From Schistocephalus solidus (taxonomy: Eukaryota > Platyhelminthes > Cestoda > Diphyllobothriidea > Diphyllobothriidae), in assembly GCA_017591395.1 (NCBI GenBank), contig WEDG01001497.1, forward strand, positions 1 to 64,000: a stretch of DNA of 64,000 bases, in the 5' to 3' direction. Positions 31,140-43,000 of the stretch are shown here, in pieces. The notes beneath the pieces are model-generated. The model was not told the DNA's origin. It saw only the letters and a program-made list of their open reading frames with translations, and made no database searches. The position numbers and the translations under genes are program-made. The stretch's first letter is position 1, and the number at the start of each line of letters is the position of its first letter.

Positions 31140-34100
31140 GTTATAACAATCCTAGATCTGCGCGTAAGAGAAACACTTCATTCTAACAAGTGTATGCAAG
31201 TTGTCATGCGTTAAAAGGTGTGCGTTGCATTGTGAGTTAGGCGACCAAAACCTCCCTTAGCAAACCCAAAAGCTGACGCTAAGTTGATGGCTGATAGCTC
31301 CAATGCTTTCTTGTACAGAACTTTTAGTGAACATGATGCCGATCCATTTCCGGCCATCCAGGTTTGGACCGGTACTGTCTTCAAAACCATAAATTTTTGG
31401 AGCTTTGTACATTTAGTTTGCTAGGAGAATGAGCAGAACGTTGTTAAATTTAGTTTCGGTGTCGCAGTAACTAGAACGATTTATGCCTGTGTAGATTAAG
31501 GGTTTCGAGAACTTACCACAACACTTTACTGTATGATTTCCGCATTTACTTAAAATATGTATCTCTTGGCAACCCGAGCTCGAACGTCAGTTTATGACTA
31601 ACAGAAAAACCGCATCATTCTCCTTGGGCGGGGGGTGGAGGCAGAGACAGGTGGCAAGACCAAACCCCAAGACACTGCTGACAAGGTAAAACTATTGCAT
31701 TTACTTAATTCAGCATATCCATTCAGATTCCGGTAGGTGAAACCAATGCCGCAATTTGCCAAACGTTGCATCCTTCGGATAACACGGTAACCATGTTCAT
31801 TTATTTACGATTATTTCATTTCATGTTCAGTGGTGCTTTTCGTGACACGTATCACTAAATCAAACGAGGTTTGGGGTTAATTATATTCAGTCTTTCATAT
31901 TTATTGTTTTCATAGCCGTAGATATTTTTTCTCGTGAATTTGTATGAATTTCGATCTTGGCTTGCGGTGCTTAATTTGATTACCTAATTGATGGCGCCTA
32001 ATTAATAATGTAGTAGAATGAATTCCAATCATGCCTACCGGTGTTGATGGTTTGGCAATCATGACTACTGAATCAGTATGAATTTCAATGAAGACTTCTT
32101 ATTAATTTCTTATCCTACCTATAATGGCACCCGAGTGCTTCACTAGCCAACCGATATCTTTTATTGCACGAACCAGTTATGAATGATGAGACCTACTTTG
32201 AAACATAGTGACATACAATTTCTACGCCTGAACTTATTTTTTCGTCCATGTTTCTTTTATTAAACTTTCCCTCAGCATTCACCTGCACCTAATGATCTTC
32301 GTCAAGGAAGAGTGGGTACAGCGTATGAAAGACCTGTATGGGTTCACAAGGCAGGGTTAACAAGTGATATTGTAAACGGGGAGCCTAAGGAATCATTGAA
32401 AACGAGGCGGAGCATCAGGGGGCCACATTGGTGAGCTGCCCCTCAGATTCCCACCTCAAACCCCCTCTACCTCCGCAAAATCCCCATATAGAGCCGCGGG
32501 ACAAGAAGGGGACGAGGGAGCTGGTGGTGGTAGGATACAATGCGGCAACTGGACACAAGTTTTCATGCGAATTTACTGACGCTTTACGTTTGCCGTCCTT
32601 TTAGGGACCTTCTCCAATTAATGGGGCCAATATTTCGAGCAAACACAAACCTTTAATCCGAGTCTTTATAACATGTCTACCATTTTAGTTTGAAGTAAAC
32701 CAGGAGTTCACGTTTCCTGACCTTTGTTTTACACAGGGTTTTAAATGCTAAAATTTGGCCACATTTCTTTGTATGATTAATATTTTTTATCCTTCAAAAA
32801 GAGTTTTACGAGAAACAAGGAGAACGTAAAACTCAGCAAAATGTGTTTAAGAATAAAGAGAGTTAGGAATATATGTGACATTTTTTTACAGCGTCACTGC
32901 AGGGATGAATCAACGATAGCACAAGCTCTTGAACGACGAATACTTATGGTAAATAGTCTGCTTAACTGAGCTAGAAATTAACAGTCTTAACGTATTTTTC
33001 AACCAATCGTAAACGAGTGAACAATTTTCTTCTGAAAATAACTATTTTATCAGCTCCACTTAGATTTCTTTGCTTCCAGTCAGGGTAAAGGGTTTTAAGA
33101 TTTCACCCTCACACGGAACTTAGAATTCCTCAAATTTTGCGTTCAGTGAACTTGCTTTAAACCTAAATACTTTTTAAAAAGAATAGCCTTGAATCAGCGT
33201 ACACAACCTGATATTTACTCGGGGTTGCTCTGGATTGACTTTCTTGTGTCTCTCAGAGAAACCGAACAAAAATTCTTCGCGGCAAAGAGCCGAGCAGCTT
33301 GTAATTTAGAGTCCAACCCGCTAAGTTAGTCTTTTGGAGACCTGGTTTTAGTTGGATTTCTTAATTTAGCTTGAATACGCGCGATCAACAAAAGAATTAC
33401 CGCCTCTCTTAGTACCCACCATTCACCCGGACAGATTCCAAAACAAGTTTTTTACCTTACTGAAAAATGCGCATATCCTTTTTTGCACAATGGAGTCAAA
33501 TAAGTTGAACCTGCTAGTCGAATTCTGTCTATAAATTACTACATATGGACAGCAGATCTTTTCAGGCCATATTCGCTGGTTTATGTGGTAGAAGGTAGAC
33601 AAGTGTGCACATGCGTACATTCACACACGCCGGCACATTGAGAAACGCAGTGTGAAACAACCGGACAGCCGAGCGGGGGGGTTGGCGGGGTGAATAGGCG
33701 GACCTGACTGCCAATCAAGTTTCCCATGCCCACAAAATGGACACCGAAGAACGAGCCACCGATTTAAAGACACGCGATAAAATGTCATAGACCTTCCAGA
33801 TGTTTGTGCGTCCTTTGGTGCCCAAATGCGATATATGGCCGCAACGGGTTTTTGGAAGAAAAGAAGTAAGAAAACTTAACAAAAATTTTCAAAAATTCCC
33901 ACAGACACGCCGAGAGAACCAGATGGACCATATGACGGTGTGGGTCAGAGACCTTTGTAATGATAGGTAGTTCTTTGCAAGGGCAAAGCGGTAGGAAAAT
34001 CTTTTCAGCAAACTGTTCTCAAAGTGCATGAAACAACAGTTTGTAAAATATTATTTTTGGTGACCTTGCTTTGGTAAAAGAAGATGAAGTATATGGACAT

Positions 34101-34980
34101 CCGGCAGTGAAATACCTATTTAAAAAAGCAAATACTTAGAGAATGTTTTTCAATCGATCCAGACCGTATGCAGCGCACTTATTTAAATTTTATTTCTGAA
34201 TGTTCGCTTTTCTCGGCGACGGGGTTTCATCTTAATGTGGATCTAAAAATATGACCCCCAAAACCTGCATAAAAAAGAATGCCCAAGGACGCACTTACCA
34301 GTTGAAGAATAAGAAATGCACATTATTTTGAAGGTTTTGATAAAGTAAGGCATGGATACCACCTTTATGAGCAGTCGATTAAGAACAGTGAAATCACAAT
34401 GTATAAAGTAATGTTTCAAGGAAATGAGACGCAATTGAGGCCTCCTCTCTACAATCAACACGTTTATTGTACGGAAAAGTTCTCTTCTTATAGTGAAAAT
34501 GATATGCTTCTTATTACATCTGCTACTTTGATTCAAATATCAATGACCAGCTTGTAAGCATGCAACCTTACGGAAAATTACAGCGAATTCTCGCCAAACC
34601 GTCTGGCATTCTATGCTCGACATGTAGGTTGTTAGTTAACCTCAAAACTTCATTTTTCCTTAATCCGTGAAAGATATTTCAGTACCAACTGCACAAAAAG
34701 ACTATTTTCGAACGTTGTTCCCATTTATTTTGTTATATGCACTCAATGATGATCATGGATAGGTTTTATGTACTTCTAAATCCGAAGTTTACTAATGTGA
34801 CAGTTTTTGTCGTTTTCGGTAATTCCAATTATCCAAAAAATATTTCCGAATAACGTTAAGTTAATTTTAATATTTAGTGTGTTTTAATTTCATTTAATAT
34901 CGTGTATTTAGTACCTAGGAGTTTTGGTCGATACATTTGAGCTAGTAACAGGAGATAGGACATATTTAGTAAAGGTAGGC
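31140..34980. other. gene-free stretch
   Basis: AT-rich with no supported gene. Small GC-rich patches at about 31620-31690 and 32400-32560 have open frames but no recognisable motif or second copy. Confidence 0.5.
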
Positions 34981-34984
34981 GTAT

Positions 34985-35335
34985 TCCAGCCGATAGGTCC
35001 CGATATGCAGATAAATATTGCCGGTGAAGACAAAGGAAAATTGAATGGCCATTTCTGGTTAGTGGCCCTCGTCAGCTAGTCATACTAAACTGCAGGTGGT
35101 GCATCACCCGAGGATCGAACCCGTGACCCGTGCAACGCTCTAACCACTCAGCCATGGGCTCGTTGTCTTGCCGGTTTAGATCGGGAATATTGACTTGCAT
35201 TCGTTGATGAACGCTCCCGCTCGCTAACGGAAGACAGTTATTCCGCTCTGACTTGAGGCTCACTCTCAAGCCCCTCCATTAGCCGCACGGCTAGTAGAAG
35301 AATGGGCAGATGAAAATTGCCGGCAAAGACAAGGC
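34985..35335 (-). repeat. tRNA-derived SINE, minus strand, plus the tail of a preceding unit
   Basis: On the minus strand, 35161 downward begins GAGCCCATGGCTGAGTGG (RNA polymerase III A-box TGGCTGAGTGG), with B-box GGTTCGATCC about 35 bases on. A body follows with CCAGAAATGGCCATTC and GGCAATATTTATC. The sequence 35335-35162, directly upstream on the same strand, is the tail half of another unit ending AATATTCCCGATCTAAACCGG. Unit tails thus run straight into unit heads, giving a head-to-tail multimer. Confidence 0.8.
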
Positions 35336-35343
35336 AAACTGGA

Positions 35344-35640
35344 ATGGCTCAATGATTAGAGCTTCGAACTTCTAATCAACGGGTCACAGGTTCGATTTTC
35401 AGGTGGTCCACCACCTGTGGTTGGGAATGTCTGACTGAGGACGGCTAATAAGCCAGAAATGGCCATTCCAGTCTCCCTTATCTTTGCTGGCAATATTTAT
35501 TTTCCTATTCTACGACTAGCCACCGTGCGGCTGCTGGCGGGGCTCGAGATTGAGCCTCAAGGCAGAGCGGGAAGAGTGAGTTCCGTTAGCGATCGGTGAG
35601 CGTTCATCAATTAATGCAGGTCACAATCTCTATAAATGCC
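35344..35640 (+). repeat. tRNA-derived SINE, plus strand
   Basis: A nearly full unit starts at TGGCTCAATGATTAGAGC, with B-box GGTTCGATTTT. It runs through CCAGAAATGGCCATTCCAG, GGCAATATTTA and GTGCGGCTGCTGGCGGGGCT to GATCGGTGAGCGTTCATC. It is fused directly to the minus-strand copy, and the junction at about 35335-35345 uses a shared ATGGCT, making a palindromic pair. Confidence 0.8.
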
Positions 35641-36144
35641 TGCCCAAAGTGGTCCATAGTTAAGCCTGATCACACTCCATTGTGCTTAAAAGTGATTTAT
35701 TCATCATACTGTCCGATTAGCTGACAGAAGGGGAATGATTCTAGACCAAGTGGAATAAGTATGAAAGCACTGGTAAACCAAAAGTAGAACTTCAAAGCGA
35801 ACTGAAGTGCTGGTCTTCTGTTCAACGTCCAAACAACGAACTGAACGCCTGAACCATGTGAATATTTCGCATCACAACCAACAAAGTATGAACCTGGCAC
35901 TCAAATATCTGAGATCTAAGATTAGGGGCCAAATTGGCTTGGTGAAATCACGGCGCTTCTCCTCCTGAGACGGTGTTTTGGTTGCCTGATGATAACACAA
36001 CGAATAAGAAATTGATATTATGGTACTGAGCATACAGTTCCTTGAATCAAAACGTGTTTTTGTTAGCAAAACTCTTACTTAAAATGGTGTCAGTGTTTAT
36101 AGTCGTTTTTAACAAACTAAAATAAATAGTTTTATGATACTAAT

Positions 36145-36450
36145 CTACTTCCTCCCCTCCCCGAACGGAATCCGACGATAAAAAATGTTAAGCGTTTTTG
36201 ACCATAGAAACGGGTAGGACGAGCCACTGCGCAGAGGGGTTAAATTTGAGGAAGAAGTAGGTAGAGTGCAGGGTCGCTAGACGTAAACTGAGGCGGGGAA
36301 ATCGCAGAAATTGTAGGAGCAGGTGAAGGAGAATTAGTATGAGCTTCTTTCAAGGTCTATTCGAATAATTTCAGTGAGATAACCACGAGCGATTGTGCTT
36401 TGTTTGGTTATAAGTGGCTGGACGCGGAACGGCCCTTCATAGGGCGATTA
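36145..36450 (-). pseudogene. Ty3/gypsy integrase C-terminal remnant
   Basis: The minus frame from about 36447 begins RPYEGPFRV, the hallmark of the GPY/F module at the end of Ty3/gypsy integrases. It continues with ARGYLTEIIRIDLERS, which fits the usual strand-turn-strand and IDRLKPA position, then reaches LRSGSSYPF, similar to the TRSGR-x-V-x-FP close. Two in-frame stops are present. The rest of pol is absent. Confidence 0.55.
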
Positions 36451-37323
36451 TAGTGGGCTGCAAACACTTTCATCGCGGATAAGCACAAAGCACCGAGGGG
36501 AAGTAGCAATTTATTTTAGTCAGTATATAACTTCGTTGCTGAAGCTCATGAGAGGATGACTTGGAGAGTAATAATAGCTTGGCACTGCTTTGGACATAAT
36601 TAATAGCACCGATATCGAACGAGAAGCTAAAAGCGCGAATGGAGTGTCTGGGGCGGTTCCTGCTACCAATGCTACAAAGCCACTCCCATTTGCAGTTTCG
36701 GTAAACCATGAAGTCCATGAAGTTCATTTTATTGCAAATGGTATATTCCCTGAAAAGCTGCCGTTCCGACGAGGTGCGGTTAGTTCCAATTCATTGTGTA
36801 ATTGAATTTCAAAGCAGAAGAAGGCCGAACAATTCCAACTTCACTATATTAACAAAATGGATACAAATTAGATTTTTTTGCAATCAAAAATCAATACAAA
36901 CAACATACACTAAAGATAGCTTACAGCCTTTCGCTTTTACTGGTTAGATGGGAGAAGACTAAAATAACGCACATATTTACCAAACGCCCCCGTAGTTAAT
37001 GATGGTTGGATCCGGCCTAATTGAATGGTTGCGGTTTTGTTCCCCTTCATTACTGCTGGTTGCAGCTCAAGCTGTGGCTCGTGTTTATTTTGAGAACTGA
37101 TGTCAGGTGCTTGTATGAAACAGAAGCGCCTGACCGGGGAGGGATGATAAATGTTGTGTTTTAAACAAGTTCACTCTCTGGTCTCGGTTTCATTCACCTC
37201 TTACCGGAGTCAAGGCGTGTGTTGTGCGCATGTGTGTGTGCTGGGACGTGCAAAGTAATTTTATTTCATGGTCATATTACAGACATCGAGTTCCCGCACA
37301 GTAACCCCAATTACTTTGCCTAA

Positions 37324-37619
37324 AGAGAAGAAGCAACGCGCAGCTACCAGCAGCTGTTTTCCAAAATGAAGTTTTGTAAGAACAAGCTGCGCTCTCAGCT
37401 TAGTGACAATCGCCTTAATAACATTCTGTTGCTGAGCTTGTCATCATTAGAACCTGCTATTGTATCTGTATCTAAGAGCATGTGACATCATGTTTTCCAT
37501 TGCTCGTACTGTATTTTTGAATAATAAACTTTTCATTGGGTATCATGTTTCTTCTGGCCTAATGTGCCTTCTTGACTTCCTGAAATGGCCTAGTAGTCCG
37601 AAAAGTTTGCCAACCCCTG
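37324..37619 (+). mobile_element. hAT transposon 3' end: dimerisation domain and terminal repeat
   Basis: The plus frame at 37324-37485 reads QQLFSKMKFCKNKLRSQLSD followed by NNILLLSLSSLEPAI. This is the C-terminal dimerisation region of hAT transposases of the ZBED/GTF2IRD2-like type (usual form EQLFSxMKxxKxxxRSxLTDxxL). After an AATAAA-type signal, the sequence ends at 37619 with AAAGTTTGCCAACCCCTG, the reverse complement of a hAT-like CAGGGGTTGGCAAACTTT terminus. The 8-mer TGCTAAAC after it would be the target duplication. No left end was found, so the element is 5'-truncated or rearranged. Confidence 0.7.
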
Positions 37620-37889
37620 TGCTAAACAGTCTTTGAAGCAATGCTTTATAAGTCGCAGCGATAATACCCATTTAAGCACTCAAGAAGTCATGTTCGGAGA
37701 ACGTACGATTTCAATTAGTCATCATTGGACATGCGCAATAATATAAGTCAGCGTAGAGTAGCGAAATTTTAGACAGCCAGTGAACAGTCATTACAGGAGG
37801 AGACTTAAGGGCATTCAAAGGTCAGGGGTCATAGTCTAGTGCAGTCAGAGGTTTAGAGAGGGAGGAGGAAGGTGCCTACCAAAGACAAG

Positions 37890-38190
37890 GGAGTTTGGTA
37901 GCCAGCCATACCCAACCCCAGTTGTTGCTGCAACCGAGGCTCCAACCCACGACCTGTTGTTCAGAATCGTAGCACTTTAACCCACTGCGACACGGGCTCG
38001 TTGTCTTGTCACTTTCCATCGGGAATATTAGCAATGGTAGATGGACGCAGACAAGAGTAATGGAATTCTGCCTATATCACTAACTCTACTGCGGCTGCTG
38101 ACGGGGGTCAAAAGTGAGTTCCATGGCACAACGGGACAAGTGAGACCCGTAATCGATTGGCGAACGCCCATCTACCAATGCATATGTTTC
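37890..38190. repeat. SINE pair: minus head (37890-38060) joined to plus tail (38061-38190)
   Basis: Minus strand: AACGAGCCCGTGTCGCAGTGG then GGGTTGGAGCC and CTGGGGTTGGGTATGGCTGG, preceded on that strand by the previous unit's tail (AATATTCCCGATGG). Plus strand from about 38085: GCGGCTGCTGACGGGG and GTGAGTTCCATGGC. This repeats the inverted arrangement seen at 35 kb. The short open frame across it is a repeat, not a gene. Confidence 0.7.
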
Positions 38191-38869
38191 CAGTTCGTTG
38201 CTGTTACGCGATGTGGAACAAGGTGCAACCTATACTCTTGTCAAATACCTAGACTTTTTTTAAACAAAGACATCGATGGGAAATTTCCTTCTCCTCTCTC
38301 AGCAATTTTTCACTAGGGGAGGTCAGTGAACTGCCGAGAAGCTGTAGCGATGCTCGTGAAATTTGACGTATGACGACGGTGGGAAGCCTATGGACACCCA
38401 TAAGGTAAAAGCATGTGTGCGAGGTGGCAGACTATTACTAGTGCTCTTCGTGATGTCCCATCTATTTATTTACGGACAGCGCTGTAGAGAACTATGCAGC
38501 ATAAACGAAATGTGGTTTAAATTTTCAACAAGAGTCTGTAGAAAGTCTATTTGCACTCCAAATTTATGGGTTAACAACTTTTTTCCAGTCTTCTGGCAAC
38601 CAGTTTTGGTTGCAGTATGTTACTTCAACTGAAATGACCGACAAGCAGGAAAACTTTCTTGCAAGCAAACAAAAACATCCTCTTAAGCGTCATGTAGGCT
38701 GTTCAGAAAATACCTCCGTTAGATAGTTAACGTTCGGGAAAGAACAGACAAGGCCTGGTATCCAGGCCTTCCTAGCTGTGTGCCAATACACAAAAAACAA
38801 GTCGTGTTTGAACTGCCTGAAAAAAATGAACGCGAGAAATTTTTTCTAGAAGATCTTTGCTACTCGTTG

Positions 38870-39181
38870 CTAAACAGGGAGATAAGATCTAAGGCCGAAA
38901 AATTCTCTGTAGTAAAAATATAATCTACTCCCAAGGGCATAAACATTTTCCAGTCGAATTAAGAATAGCATGATAGAGTCACTAAAAACATCTATCTTGC
39001 GCCCGTCCGCATATGGTTCAGCATGGAGGAGGCCAAGTACGGGTTGCAGATGCACGCCACCTCGAGGCGTGCTTTTCAATTCCCCGCACTTGGCGCAACG
39101 AGTACGATGGCAACATATAAAAGCAAACAGTGGCCTAAACCTAAACGGCTTTGCAAGCGGCAAATAACGTCTCTCATCCAT
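38870..39181 (-). CDS. 103-codon ORF, unidentified
   Basis: ATG (39181) to stop on the minus strand, in a locally GC-rich patch (38990-39130). It has a Cys/His group (FICCHRTRCAKCGEL) that could be a partial zinc-binding motif. Overlapping frames on the plus strand are similarly long, which suggests that GC content rather than selection keeps them open, or that the patch is an old repeat. Confidence 0.2.
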   Translation of the reverse strand: MDERRYLPLAKPFRFRPLFAFICCHRTRCAKCGELKSTPRGGVHLQPVLGLLHAEPYADGRKIDVFSDSIMLFLIRLENVYALGSRLYFYYREFFGLRSYLPV

Positions 39182-39865
39182 AACCTCGAAGAGCTCGCTA
39201 AATAACCGACATAAGGCTTATTCGAAAACCCCTTATAGGTCGTTAATAATAACCGAACGACTCGAACGTCAAGTTACTTGAGGCAAATATAATATCATGG
39301 TGTAAATTAACCTTGTGCGAATCTCAAGATGATATAGTAACACTGGCTTTTGCATACAAATTCACAGTCCTTAGTTCATACCAGTGTTTTCCACCACATA
39401 AAATTTACGCGTTCTACGTTCCTGCGTTACTTATCTGGCAAGTTTCTTTAAATTGAATAAATTGCGTGCTGTGGACACAAACCTTGATGTTTTTTGAAAC
39501 TCGTATTTGCTATTAGTATGGTAAATAATAAATTAGTTGCATACAAATGTCTGCCTGTTGGCAGGTTGCGAATATAACGCGGTTATTCCGCATCAGCTGA
39601 CGGATTTCAAGTTGAGTATTCATATCTGCTTTTGGATCGAGCCTGATAAGTTTTGTTCCGAAGGATTTACTCAAAATTTGCGCATTAGTTTCCTTGGAAC
39701 TTAAACCAGAATAAGTAATTTTCATTGATGAAATAGCATCAAGTTTCTCTCACGCATTATGGATGCGATATGCTGACACATGACTTTTGAAATACTGGTG
39801 CAGAATTTTTAGACGCCAATGCTTTTCTCGATTCTCACCATTGTGGAAGAGATAGAGGAAAATCA

Positions 39866-40050
39866 ACGAGCCCGTGGCACGATGAATGAGAACGTTGGAT
39901 TTCTGATGACAAGACTGCAGGTTGGAGCCTTGGGTAGTGTACAACCTTGGGTTGGATATGGCTGGCTGACGATGGCTAGTAAACCAGAACTGGCTATTCC
40001 AGTCTCCCCGGTCTTTGTCAACAATGCTCACCTGCCAGATTCGCGATCGC
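39866..40050 (+). repeat. tRNA-derived SINE head, plus strand
   Basis: Starts at CGAGCCCGTGGCACGATG and contains GGTTGGAGCC (degenerate B-box), GGGTTGGATATGGCTGGCTG and CCATTCCAG-like CTATTCCAGTCTCCCC. It ends near CACCTGCCAGATTCG. More diverged than the 35 kb and 56 kb copies. Confidence 0.65.
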
Positions 40051-40059
40051 CTGACGTTT

Positions 40060-43000
40060 GGGATTCACAACCGAATCCCTAATCAGAGACGAGTTGAGGA
40101 TAATGGATGCACAAGGGTTGCAGTAGACAAAAGATGTAGTTGCTAGTCAATCGCATACATATTGAAAGTAGCGGCTGCCGAATTCATCGCAGATGGTTTT
40201 ACTTGCTGTAATACTTGCTTTATTGCCCAAAACCGAGTCGATAATTGCCGTGACTTTTGCCTTTCAGAGACAACCAGGTGCACGGCTTTTATCCTCACGC
40301 CACCATATTCGCAAACGGGCTTTCCACGGAATAATTGTTCAAGTTCAGGTCTGATATGCGTGGTACGTGCTTTGTAACTGTGAATTGACGCACGTATTTT
40401 TTAACTTTATCCCAGGATGGAACTGTTGTTTGATTTCTCGCGTCTTAACTTTGACTCTTGGTAGAAAAAGGCATCACAGCTGTAATCAGACACTATATTT
40501 TGATGAATTCGATTTTATTGGGCCCCAATGACTAAAAATACAGTTATAGTTGATTGGCTACTGTTATACCATGCCAAACCGAAACTGCATAGAGCTGGGC
40601 TTTTTACTGACGAATAGGTATGCGATGTTACTCTATCGGACACGAAGTAAATACAAGCATAGTTTAAAGATGTTTTCATACAGGGTGCTTTTCAATCCTA
40701 AGATGCCATTTCGGCCTCCTTACACCAATAACAACAAATTACTCTTTTAAAATAATCCTTCGTATGCAAGAAATATGAACTTCACTAATCGTAGATATAA
40801 ACTGAATTAGGTAATTTTATGGAAATCTCTTCAGCCAAAAATAAATGTTGCCCCGCACTTACCTAAGAATCTAAACATTCACAGTAGATCACGCTCATTA
40901 AGGAAAACCTTTACTTACCTACTTGATGCTATTTGAATTCCAACATGAAAAGTTATACAATTACTTAACACTTTAATTAAATTCTCACCTGCCAAATTCA
41001 GTTTTTATATTTATAAACAATCGAAAGTTTGCATATCGATCTGCTCATCAACTAAATTGCCTTTTTTGTGGAAAAAATATTAATCAGTAATCTAGAGAAA
41101 CTTGGCGAAATTACTAGTCAAAATAAGATGCAAAACAGTAGAGGGCCGAGCCCGTAAGCTTACTCGTCGGTAAAATTATTTTCCAGTAGGGAGATCTTAG
41201 CATTTGAACTTTATCTGCAACAAACTCGCAACTTTTCAGTTTACCAGAACGTTTTTCGAATACTGTTTTCCATAGGCTTTCATTCGCAGTGGCTCAATAA
41301 TGTTTCTGGCCTGTCCTTAGGACATAATTCTTTTCAGCGTTTGGATTATAAATAGGGAAATAAGGAGGAAGGTACTCACTGGGACCTTAACGTTGCTGGG
41401 TTAACTGGGTGAAGTAAGCCATATGGTTAAGTCATTGTCTTGTTCATACCGTCCTTGACGCATCGTTAGGTTTTTATATTCGAGCTAATAAGATTTTTAT
41501 AACGTTACATTTAACAAACATCATAAAATTATTTGTGTTTAGGTGTAAAAGAGGTCCACTTTCTCGGTATCTACCACATTCTCGGAGTATAACGTATTAA
41601 GGTTTAACGGAGCATAGGATTCGTAAACCTTTCCGATCTATTAAAGCTAATCAACCATAAAGTTTGATTTGATCCCGTCGGACTAAGGTATATTAGCCTA
41701 AGCGTCAAACATTATTATTTGCAATATTTTATGGCATAAATTAACGGAATTTTATATCCTTAGTGATGCGAATTTTCTTGTAAGATTAACGTTAACGCAC
41801 TGGTGAATAAAGCTTTCATGCTTGCATTGGCTTCCATTGGGGCTAAAAGTATGGACCTATAAACTGCTAATTGCCTTTCTGATTTGGATATTTGATCAAG
41901 TTTTCATAAATCACCAAGTGTTCAGCTCTGTAAAACAGGCAATAATGCCCACAGATTCTTGACAAATCTTTATAAATAATTCTAACGTTGCTTTCCATTT
42001 TGTACCATTAACCAGAATCTGACTAATATATCATTAAAAGCTTGAATTGGATTGCGTATAAGTCTTATTTTAAAGAGACTCGAAAAGCACACCGACATCC
42101 TTGATGACGTTTAAAAAGGCGAGGTTTGGATAAAATACATCTGCAGTCTAGGCCAAACCTTCAAGCAACAGTTTCATACTGCACTCAAGTCAAATTATAC
42201 CCGCAGTTTCTTTAGGTTAGGTACTTTTAAAAATAACCCCATTTTAAGGAACTGGTGTTAGTTACTCTAAAAAATCAAGAGTAACTTTAGAAACATTTAA
42301 AATGAGGAAAAGAATTAATATTCGTAATTGTGAATACATTGGGAATAATTATTCAGGTTTCTGACCGATCTGTCTATGAAGAATGTTTCGCCCAACTAAG
42401 ATATTTTCTTTAGAAGCCAGTTTTTATTACAATCTCATGAAATGCCAATCAAAATCCTGAAATGCGAATTCAATTAGTAAGGATTTTAAGTAGAGTTATA
42501 ACATTAATTATAATGCAGCCGAATACATAGATATTTTATTCACACCAGGATGCCGGCTTCTGAATATATGTCTTCTCAGCCGCCGACAAAAACTACATTC
42601 CTTTACCAAATGAATATGAAACAAATAAGCAGTTTTTATACCCGTTTCTAGTGCCTTTAGAATTTCAGATATTTAACGTAAACATCCGCAAATATATTCT
42701 TTCTTGTACTTGTATGGTAGACAATCACGTTTTATTCACAGTTAACACTCGAAGAAATATTTATACTTCTGTCTTAAAAACGCTTTTGACTCCTGATCAG
42801 GTTTAATTAATATCTGCCATAGCATGTGCCTTCAGACTTTGCAATCTACAACCTATATGTATTCCATGTAATGAAACTCATTATTCTTCTATAGCAACAA
42901 GACGATAACATACAGGACGGATAAAATTTGTAATGGACGTGGAGTACATTTTATATATTACAGAGAGTACTTATCTAAAAGAAACTACACGATCCAGCTG

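Noticed and set aside
35105..35161. Functional tRNA gene at the SINE head
   Set aside because: A and B boxes are present but the cloverleaf arms do not pair well, and the head is continuous with SINE body and present at many loci.
39819..40082. Overlapping frames on both strands at 39.8-40.1 kb
   Set aside because: They coincide with a SINE head and carry its conserved non-coding blocks.
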